Positions 55,738-64,000 of a stretch of DNA of 64,000 nucleotides are shown one piece after another. The notes beneath the pieces are model-generated. The model searched no databases. It was not told the DNA's origin and saw only the letters and a program-made list of their open reading frames with translations. Origin of the DNA: Enoplolaimus lenunculus (lineage: Eukaryota > Nematoda > Enoplea > Enoplida > Thoracostomopsidae). Every line of letters begins with the position of its first letter. Positions within the stretch are counted from its first letter, which is position 1. The position numbers and the translations under genes are program-made. The stretch is taken from NCBI GenBank assembly GCA_030248215.1, contig JASANG010000231.1, positions 27,183 through 91,182 of the forward strand, in the 5' to 3' direction.

Positions 55738-57146
55738 TATAGGATGATGGATTCCTGGGTTGGGTTATCTCAGAAACACATGGACTCCGCCTGTGTGAGC
55801 CTATACTTGCAGGGAAGCCGGCTGTGGGTTTTAATAGTTCGAGTCCTCCAATCAAAATTAGATAGCCTTCCAATCAGGCTCACAGACACCAGTAATCTGG
55901 CGGTTTATTAATACACACATAATGGCATACGAGTTATAAAAATAGTAATGTTATCAATAATGCGGGTTTACACGCAACTAAGTCCCGTAGGACGCGAAAT
56001 TAGTTCAGGTCCGTGGACCGACGAAAATAATGCTAGGCCGAAGCCGGTGAAATTATTTCGATCGCTAGCCGGGATCGTTTAACCCAATAATTAAAAAGGC
56101 GCTAGAGCGCTAATTAAATTGCGAATAAGTATTATCGTACGCGATAAACCTGAATGCAATTGGGTTAAAACCATAAGTAGCCGTTGAGCCTGCCGCGCGG
56201 GCCTTGCCCTTTGGCAGGCTAAGCGGCTACGACAATGAAAACAATAAAAAACGGTATACACATTTTTTATACGCGGTTACACGTGGCTTGAGCCACACAC
56301 AATTGTTTTATAGACACTCAGAATCAGTATTAGACACTCACAATAGTGTAGATACGAGTTTATAGGGTCCGTAAAAGATGGCATACTTTTCTTACCTTGG
56401 GCCTTCTTGACCGAAATAATTTCTATATCGTTAGATAGCGAATTCTTCGGACCGCTTAGCTTCAAATTTTGGTTGAGTTCTGGCTATTGGTTAGAGAGTT
56501 ATTGGGTCTCAAAAATGGCGCTTGCATTCTGTTCAAAATAAGCTTGTAATACGGCGTAATAATAACTGAGAATTGACAACCGGAGCTGGACTGCGGGTTG
56601 CAGTCCGAGCCCGGTTGCGGGACGCGCTAAAACCGAGGTAGAACCAACAAACTTGAAATATTTGAATTTTCGAAAATTAAACCGACGTTCTGGGTCACTG
56701 ACCCTTAATTCGAAAACACGTATTACATTTCAACCCCCAAGCCAACTGTTCACAGAACTTCCTTTCGTTGGTAAACACTGCGGCTGCCCTGTATATGCTG
56801 CACGCCTGTTGTTATATATCAACATCAAAACTAGTCAATGAAAATGCGGTGCTGTGCCTGCGTTTCGAAAACGTAATATAAACAATACTCGAACACTGTG
56901 ATATTAATAATACTCGAACAACTGTGATATTAATAACAACTGTGATATCGAAAACAACGGGTACGTTAAAAGTACTACCGTAACCAAGCAGTGGGACGGG
57001 GGGTTTGTAGGTTGTTGTTGTTGTTATTGTTGTTGTTGTTGTAAGGGGGTTTTAGGAGGCCCGAGGGCTCCCTGGAGCTTGAGGGCCGGGTGTTAGCGCG
57101 CCGGTGGATATTCCTCGGCGTAGGGGCGCCGGGGAATATCCGACAA
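55738..57146 (-). repeat. LTR of the Gypsy element (3' copy)
   Basis: It starts TATAGGATGATGG and ends GGGGAATATCCGACAA on the + strand, as does the other LTR. It includes a (TTG)n run near 57009-57043 that the partner lacks. Just outside its inner edge is the minus-strand purine-rich CCAGGGG, a likely polypurine tract. Confidence 0.88.
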
Positions 57147-57773
57147 CCCCTGGCTTAGCCTGCGACGTCCCTTGTCGCAGAAAGCGGAAAATAGAGAGGT
57201 GCGCTGATGGTTACAGACACGCAAAGCTACAGTAATTTTAGGTTAAACCGGTAGCTTAGGCCATAGTTTAGGCAGGGGACCGCTAAGCCAGTGGTTGGGG
57301 TACACGTAGAAGAAGGAAATAGGGAAAGTAATATAAAGTGACGTAGTACCCGAAATGTAATTGAAAATAATGTCTTCGGAATGCGTTGACAAGCACGTAA
57401 AGTAGTTGAAATAATGTCGAATAAGTGGTTGAATTGAACCATGCGTAATAATAAATTGAGATAACTGTAGAAAAACAAGTGGCTGTTGAGCACGTAATAA
57501 ACTGACGTTGAACAAATAATAAGTTTTTGAAAGTAATTGAAAGTTGCTGTGCAATCGTTGGTGTCGAGACCCGTTGAACAGCGATAAAAATGGCCAGTAA
57601 TTAGTCTATTTGAAATCCTAATAATGACGAAAAATAACGCAATTGAGCAATAATAATGCAAAATAGGCGCTTGAGCGCATGAAAATAGTCGTAAATGTTC
57701 CAGAAAAGTGGATGAAAGTACGTATTGAATGAAATAACATCGCACAACCATACGAGTGAAAGTAATTGAATGT

Positions 57774-58500
57774 TTATTTTTGACATCTATTGTTGTTGAG
57801 ACGTTGATGTGCTGATGGACGTCGTGGACTGCGGTCCTCCTGACGCGGGCGGCGTCTAGGAGGAGCGCGTTGTTGTGCTGGTTGTTGTTGAATTTGCTGT
57901 TGTGCGTGTTGTTGTTGATTTTGTTGTTGTGCGCGTTGTTGACGCGGTGGTTGCTGACGTCGCTGTCGCGATAGGCTGCGTTGACGGGAGGAGGCCGAGG
58001 AGGCGCTGCCTTGACTTACGGACGCTCGCGCGCGTTCTCGAGCTGCGCGTATTCGTCGTTGCTGTCGGGAAGCGCGTGCTGCGGCGGTTCTCGCAGCTAG
58101 TTCTTCTCGGCGTATGACGCAGCGTTGTTCGTAGTCAGCGTCCACTGGCGGCATCAGTTGTGCGCCACGTGGGTCTGTTGGTCGATCGTGACGTGATCTG
58201 AGACGAGTGTCTTCGTCGAAATTGATCAACGTTTCGATGTCGGCGTCGCGGAATTGTGCGCGTGTAACTTGTTGAACAGCATTTTGAATATTTTGACGAC
58301 GGGGTGCCTCAGTACACTCGGGGCAGTACCAGACAGTGTCTTCGGGCTCCGAATCGAGATTAACACAATGAAAGTGATACCAACGAAGACATAAGTCACA
58401 CTTTATCCAGCTGATACATACCTCACTGGCTACGTCCGCGCTGTACAAACACTTACAGACGCCGCATTCGTGGTCGAGCTCATTAGTGTTATAATCGCGA
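57774..58500 (-). mobile_element. PHD-finger frame of the Gypsy element (fossil part)
   Basis: Downstream of the integrase on the element strand is a PHD-type zinc finger: CGVCKC, then KCDLCLRWYHFHC and WYCPEC, the C4-H-C3 pattern. An Arg-rich stretch and a Gln/Arg/Pro-rich tail of about 80 residues follow. PHD fingers bind histone H3 tails. In other Gypsy lineages a chromodomain at a similar place is thought to guide integration; whether this one did so is inference. Confidence 0.75.
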
Positions 58501-58600
58501 GCGCGGAGCTTTTTCTCATAATTAGAATAGTCCTCCGGCGATGCGGCAAAATGCTTAACTTCAGAGCGATCGTACCACTTAGCGGGTTTGTGCGTCGCGT

Positions 58601-59668
58601 TTAGCCTAAGGAGTTTGAGCCTAGTGCCCTTAACTTCGACGACTCTATATAAATGTTCAAATTCTGGATGAAATTTGCCAGTAATTCCTTTTCAGACATT
58701 TTTTCGCGCTTTTTCATTAGGACATTGTCGCCTATTTGAAAATCACGGACACGAGTGCGGCGGTTGAAGTACTCCTTATATTTTGCATGCAAAAGTTTAA
58801 TATGGCGCGCAGCTTCCTCCCAGGCCCCAGATAAAGTGTCCATGAGTTCCTTAGTATACGTACTAGTATCCATGGCCTTTACAACGTCATACAGCCTGTT
58901 TTCGCCTGGGAGATCGGGATCACGCCCGTGCATTAAGAAAAATGGCGTTTGGCCCGTAGAAGCGTGTACTGCGGTGCGGTACGCAAAAAGCACGGCGTTT
59001 AAGGCTAGATCCCAATCTTTAGGCTGGAGCTCGACTAACGGTTTTAGCATACCCTGCAATGTTCGTATCCACCTTTCAACAAGTCCATTAGCCTGGTGGT
59101 GGTACGGGGCGTTATGCCAAGCTCTAATACCTAATACGCGCAGTTCGTTACGGTATAATTGAGATATAAAAGCAGGACCTTGGTCGGATAAAATAATTTT
59201 GGGAACCCCATGACGAGGGACGATTTTGTCGGTTAATTTTACGATTGTTTCTGCCGTTTGGTCGCTGGTCGCGTACGCTTCCGGCCATTTGGTGAAATAG
59301 TCAACGAAACAAACGATATGTTTATTGCCCTCATTTGTGGTTTCCAGGGGTCCCAAAAACATCACCACCCAACATGTGAAGGGCGCGACGGCCGGTACGG
59401 GGTGCAGCGGTCCGCGCCGGTTAGGTCCTTGTTTAAACCGTGAACAGGGAATGCATTTGTCAATGAATTCCCTGAGATCTTTATAAATAGTTGGCCAAGT
59501 AAATTTGCGTATAATTTTCGCAATGACACGATCAAAACCGAGATGGCCTCCGTATTTAGAAGTATGATACTGCTCCATTAGGAGGTCTCGAAATTGTTCT
59601 GGCACAACTAATTGAAATTCAAAACGTTCCCCTTGCCATGGCTTAGAACGACGGCGTACACAATACAC
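58601..59668 (-). mobile_element. Integrase part of the Gypsy element (fossil)
   Basis: It shows the HHCC zinc-binding start (YHTSKYGGHLG ... CIPCSRFKQG), the catalytic-core landmarks FVDYFTKWPEAY, LSDQGPAF and LVERWIRTLQGM, the FLMHGRDPDLP motif, and a C-terminal part with FNRRTRVRDFQIGDNVLM. Confidence 0.88.
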
Positions 59669-61056
59669 GATATCCTCATGAAGTCCGTATTTTCCCTCCT
59701 CTTAGTAATCCAATTGAACGTTTCCTCGTCGACGCCAGCCTCGGGGAATTCATGGTTTTTAAGGTAATACCAAAGGGAACCAACGAGAAAGTCCTCTTGT
59801 TGGGCCCGGCGGATATCCTCCGCTTCCCACGGCGTTTCAATGGCGAAATATTCGACTGAGGTGGAGCGCTCGTAGGTGGCGCACCCAAGTTCTGAGCCGG
59901 AGAATTCGTCATTTTCGGGAATTTCTGCAGAATTTTCCGGGGGAGGGTCTGGGATAGCCTCCCGAATTTCCTCTTGGACACGGTGGTCCCCCCGGTTATT
60001 TTGAGGACGGCGTCTACGTAATGCTAAGATTTCACCAGTAACTTTAGTGTTCTCGCAAGTAGACGCGGTTTCCGCAGAGTCACAGTCATACATAATACGT
60101 ACGAGTAGATTTTGCTCTCGTAAAGTCACAGAATTTGAAGAATATACGGAATTGCAGCCCGGGGCGACTTTGGTTTGCGCCGCCCGCGGGTCAGAAGATT
60201 CTAAAATTGGGGGTCGCGACATTGCGTCGGCGTTGTTATGCTTACGACCAGGTTTATAGATAACAGTAAAATCAAATTCTTGCAATTTCAACACAAATCG
60301 CATGAGCCTGGCCGTAGGTATGCTGTCAGTGGGCCTAGTTTTACTCAATAACTGAGTGAGGGGGGAATGATCTGTTATGACCGTTGTGAAATTTTCCAAA
60401 AGATAGGGTTTAAAAGTCATGAATGCTTTTACAACGGCAAGACATTCCTTTTCAGTGACAGCATACCTAGTTTCAGCGTCATTCAGCTTTCTGCTGCCAT
60501 AATGTACAACTCGCTCCTTGCCTTCAGCGTTTAGCTGCGCTAATATAAATCCGATACCCTCATTACTGGCGTCTGTATACAGTAAAAATGGCTTAGTGGG
60601 GTCCGGATAAGCGAGCAAGGGGGGCGAAGTTAAATGTTTTTTGAGTTCATCGAACGCTTTTTGGTGTTCTGAAGTCCAGCGTTGCTTAATAGAGACGCCT
60701 TTTTTAGTTCCATGAGTTAGTTCATACAACAGATTAGCTATAGTGCCATAGTTCGGGACAAATTGTCTATAATACCCCCTGATTCCCAAGAAGGACCGGA
60801 CATCGGTAACAGTTTTTGGGATAGGGCACTCCAAAATGTTTTTTATTTTTTCGGGATCGGGGGGCAGGGCGGAAATGTTCGTGTTGCGGGAATTGTTGCC
60901 GTCACGAACGCGGAAATTGATGTGTGACGCTGCATCGGCGTAAGACGTGGGTGTGTAGTTGCCAGGGTGAATGAGAGGGGTCGGGGTGGTAGGACGCAGG
61001 TTGTGTCGTCGACCACCTCGAGTGCCACGGTTCTTACGCGGGCTACTTAGCGTCAC
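59608..61056 (-). mobile_element. Pol part with RNase H of the Gypsy element (fossil)
   Basis: The end of the reverse transcriptase is seen (VRSFLGIRGYYRQFVPN), then RNase H landmarks FLLYTDASNEGIGFIL, RYAVTEKECLAVVKAF, VITDHSPLTQLL and PGRKHNNADAMSR. The segment overlaps the integrase frame at its downstream end. Confidence 0.85.
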
Positions 61057-61063
61057 TTGGTTG

Positions 61064-62454
61064 TTATTGGCTTGGGCAGGAGGAGGCTGGTTGCCGGATC
61101 CTTCGCCGCCTTGGTTTTTGCGGACAGCCGTTGTTGTTTTGTTGATTACGTTGATTGTTGTTTTGGGCCACGCCGGTTGGCTGGTTGCCTCGCGGGTGGG
61201 TTTCGTTCAACGTCGACAAATTGCGTTCCGCCACGGTCGCGCGATGGCACAGAGAGGCAAAGGAGTTGCCTTCTTCTGCGCAAATAGATCGCTGCAACAC
61301 TGGCTTGAGATTTTCCCGGAATGTGTCGCACAGGATTGATTCGGCGATTTCCGGATGACCGCAATTGTCTCTAAGATGTTTGTTAAAAAATACTTTGAGT
61401 TCATCTGAATAATCGCGGACGGAGCCCGTTTGTTTAATTTGTTTGAATCGACGCAGGCTGTCCGTGAACTTCGATGTTGTTGAGAATCGGTCGCGGAATT
61501 GTCGGACCAAGAATTCATAGTCTTTCGAGTCACGGGGGTATTCGCACTGCAGTCGATCAAGGAAAGTGCGGACAGTGTCAATAATGTGACGTTTGAACAT
61601 CCGCAACTTTTCTTGGGCGTTGGTGATGTCGCCCATCTCGAGCTCGTCATTAAATTGGCGCATAAATCGCTCAAAGTCATACTTGCCGTCGAATTTTTGA
61701 TCGAAAACGGCCGTGATTGAATGGGTTGCATCACTGGTATGGTGAGCCGTGTTGGTTGGCTGACGTCCAGTTGCAGTTCGTTGCCGTTTACAGTCCACAT
61801 CTGGCTGTTGGTTGAGCGAGGTGGACTGTTTGGCGCACCGTTTGCATTGTTGTTCGCCGCTGAGTGGAAGCTATGCGCCGACATTGCCGAATTGGGGCGG
61901 TTGGTCAGGGGTAGGTTAGCGCTAGGGAGTGGGTTACTCCCTGCGCTGCTGTTGTTGGCTGTTGGGGTCGTTTGGGCGTCGGCCGACACTTGTTGACTAG
62001 CCGTCGTTGTTGTGTCGTTGATTTGACTGCCGTTGGTTGCTTCGATTTGTGCGAACCGTTGGCGGCATTCGGTTTTCAGGCGGTCGAGTTGGTTCTGCAG
62101 GTGCTGTTGTGCCGCTTCTGACTGTTGGCGGTTGGATTCCAACTGCGTGGCGATGCCGTTTATCTGCTGTTGCGAGTTGGAGACTGCATCCAGGACGCCG
62201 TGACTGGGTAGATGCCATGTTGTCGAAGCGACCCTGGGTGTTGCTTCCATCCGAGGGAGCATGTCGGACATGATCGACAGCATAGGTAATTGCGGTGGAT
62301 CATTGTTTGGTTTGGGTGTAGTTGAGGGGGCCGTGTCGGCGCTGGTTTGCGGGGACGGCGGCCGGGACGATTCATCGTCGATTTCTCGAACAGTGTTATT
62401 CTGAGTGTCCTCGAATGAATTATCCAAATCGGATTCGGGCATAATTACAATCAA
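61064..62454 (-). mobile_element. Gag-like region of the Gypsy element (fossil)
   Basis: Two overlapping minus-strand stretches (62454-61207 and 61798-61064) encode a Gln/Asn/Ser-rich leader and a capsid-like helical part with FERFMRQFNDELE and DFLVRQFRDRF-like text. A basic, Asn-rich end follows. A zinc knuckle was not seen. The opposite-strand frames here are shadows. Confidence 0.6.
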
Positions 62455-62578
62455 TTTCGGTTAAAAATAAGTAAAAAGTTGGGTAATTACAATTATGATA
62501 TTAAGGGGTTACGATTATTGTACAATCGTGGTAGTTGTTATTTATTAAGTTTGATTACTGGTTATATGGAGGGCTATG

Positions 62579-62596
62579 ATTAGTTCGTGGTCACCA
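62579..62596 (-). other. Primer-binding site of the Gypsy element
   Basis: Directly inside the 5' LTR the element strand reads TGGTGACCACGAAC. This starts with TGG as expected for pairing with a tRNA 3' end, and it fixes the inner edge of the LTR at 62597. Confidence 0.6.
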
Positions 62597-63955
62597 TATA
62601 GGATGATGGGTTCCCGGGTTGGGTTACCTCAGAAACACATGGGCTCCGCCTGTGTGAGCCTATTAATTGCAGGGGAGCCGGCTGTGGGTTTTTATAGTTC
62701 GAGTCCACCAATCAAAATTAGATAGCCTTCCAATCAGGCTCACAGACACCAGTAATCTGGCGGTTTATTAACACACACATAATGTCATACGAGTTATAAG
62801 AACAGTAATAGTATCAATATGCGGGTTTACACGCAATTAAGTCCCGTAGGACGCGAAATTAGATCAGGTCCGTGCACCGATGAAAATAATATTAGGCCGA
62901 AGCCGGTGAAATTATTTCGATCGCTAGCCGCGATCGTTTAACCCAATAATTTAGAAGGCGCTAGAGCGCTAATTAAATTGCGAATAAGTATTATCGTACG
63001 CGATAAACCTGAATGCAATTGGGTTAAAACCATATGGGGAGCCGTTGAACCTGCCGCGCGGGCCTTGCCCTATGGCAGGTTAAGCGGCTGCACAATACAA
63101 CAAATACAAAATACTGTATTACACGCGTTTTTGTACGCATTTATAAGTGGCTTGAGCCACACACAATTTTCATTTTTAGACGCACACACGTCTTTAGACA
63201 CATATAGTACTTTGGATATGCGAATTTAGGGTCCGTAAAGTAACCCATAGTTTTCTGGTTTTGAGCCTTCATGGCTGAGATAAATTTTATATCATCGGAT
63301 AAAGAATTCTTTTAATCGCCTAGATGTCGATTTGCTTCAAATTCTGATTGGCTGTTAGCGAGATATTAGCCTTTGAAGCCGTTGCTTGAAACTTGTTAAA
63401 AATCAACTTGAAATGCGGTGTAAAAATATACGGAAAATAGCAACCAAGGCTGGACCGCGGGTGGCGGTCCGAGCCTGGTTGCTGGCAAGCGCTAAAACCG
63501 AGAGAAAGCCGTCGAAACTTTGAAAACATTTGAATTTTGAATTCGGATCGTCAGTTATGCTTCTGGGTCAATGCCCTCTGCGATGAAAATAAAATATCAG
63601 GTTTCTACCCTTGTAATCGAACTTCTGACAACTGAATGTAAACTCCGCTACTGCTTTTCAATAATAATATAAACATTGCCAGCTGTCTGTTGCGATTTGT
63701 AATATATGCGTCTGTTGTGATATACGCTGTGATACCTTGTTGATATTAAAACAACTGTGATTTTGAATTGTGATAATGACCTGTGATACGGACGAGTAAA
63801 CGGCTAGTGGAACTTTTGAAAACAGTAGTGTTTGGAATGCGCGTAAAAGCGCTACAGTAACCAGACAAGGCGAAGTTGGCGTGGAGCTCGAGGGCCGGGT
63901 TTTAGCGCGCCGGCGGGTATTCCTCGGCATTGGGGCGCCGGGGAATATCCGACAA
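62597..63955 (-). repeat. LTR of the Gypsy element (5' copy)
   Basis: It matches 57146-55738 along its length, best in the outer 400 bases near the internal edge (CACATGGGCTCCGCCTGTG, GCCTTCCAATCAGGCTCACA) and at the far end (GGGCCGGGTTTTAGCGCGCC). The last 45 bases of the window (63956-64000) are flank and show nothing. Confidence 0.88.
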
Positions 63956-64000
63956 GCGAGAAGCCAAAAATCGGTTTAGTGCTAAACCTAAATATACGAA

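Larger units (their letters stand above)
55738..63955 (-). mobile_element. Gypsy-type LTR retrotransposon, fossil, with both LTRs
   Basis: The element reads on the minus strand: LTR 63955-62597, primer-binding site, gag-like region, pol with RNase H and integrase, a PHD-finger frame, then LTR 57146-55738. The order RNase H then integrase places it in Gypsy (Metaviridae). The LTRs are long (about 1.4 kb) and by eye differ at several to ten percent of positions, so the insertion is not recent. No target duplication was recognised. The copy is broken, with several breaks, and is shorter inside than a full element should be. Confidence 0.88.

Noticed and set aside
61721-62273. Plus-strand frames opposite the gag-like region
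   Set aside because: They are antisense shadows of the Gln/Asn-rich minus-strand coding region of the Gypsy element.
1-64000. A gene cluster acting as one pathway or defence system
   Set aside because: The five host genes are on both strands, unrelated in function and separated by long repeat-rich stretches; no operon-like spacing is seen.

Overview
The window is nuclear DNA of an invertebrate. It is AT-rich, with intron-split genes, short to medium introns bounded by GT...AG, and dense small repeats. A nematode is the best guess (inference). The reasons are telomere-like TTAGGC arrays scattered through the sequence, a GalNAc-transferase of the GALNT1/13 (nematode gly-3) type, a DEG/ENaC channel, a secreted Gly/Tyr/His-rich propeptide, and TTTCAG-type acceptors. 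Nothing looks prokaryotic.

Layout. (1) 1-10.2 kb, + strand: the 3' part of a secreted multi-Kazal protein. Eight exons in perfect phase give 747 visible residues and 13 Kazal units; the 5' end lies outside or was not found. (2) 10.86-11.90 kb, - strand, convergent with it: a two-exon, 132-residue prepropeptide with a signal peptide, an RSKR processing site and a Gly/Tyr/His-rich mature part. (3) 12-18.2 kb: no gene; non-autonomous DNA transposons, tRNA-derived SINEs and TTAGGC-like arrays. (4) 18.24-24.47 kb, + strand: a complete TRMT13/TRM13 tRNA 2'-O-methyltransferase, 13 exons, 405 residues. (5) 26.08-31.76 kb, - strand: a DEG/ENaC channel subunit, about three exons. (6) 31.8-44.8 kb: a gene-poor stretch of repeats with a 5S rRNA-like relic, a small GC-rich island and a fossil integrase-bearing fragment. 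(7) 45.57-51.72 kb, - strand: a complete polypeptide GalNAc-transferase, 10 exons, 592 residues. (8) 51.7-55.7 kb: no gene; a long inverted-repeat element and a 46-bp minisatellite. (9) 55.74-63.96 kb, - strand: a broken Gypsy-type LTR retrotransposon with both LTRs and a PHD-finger reading frame after the integrase.

The host genes do not form an operon or pathway. They are unrelated single genes: a secreted inhibitor-like protein, a secreted peptide, a tRNA modifier, an ion channel and a Golgi glycosyltransferase. Exon coordinates were set by hand from splice signals, codon phase and protein family resemblance. For the Kazal, TRMT13, GALNT and Gly-rich genes every junction keeps phase and the totals are multiples of three. 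The most unusual items are the Kazal gene with a freshly duplicated 3' splice site, the TTAGGC-carrying transposon family, the structured island at 33.5 kb, the 5S-like relic and the PHD finger in the Gypsy element.
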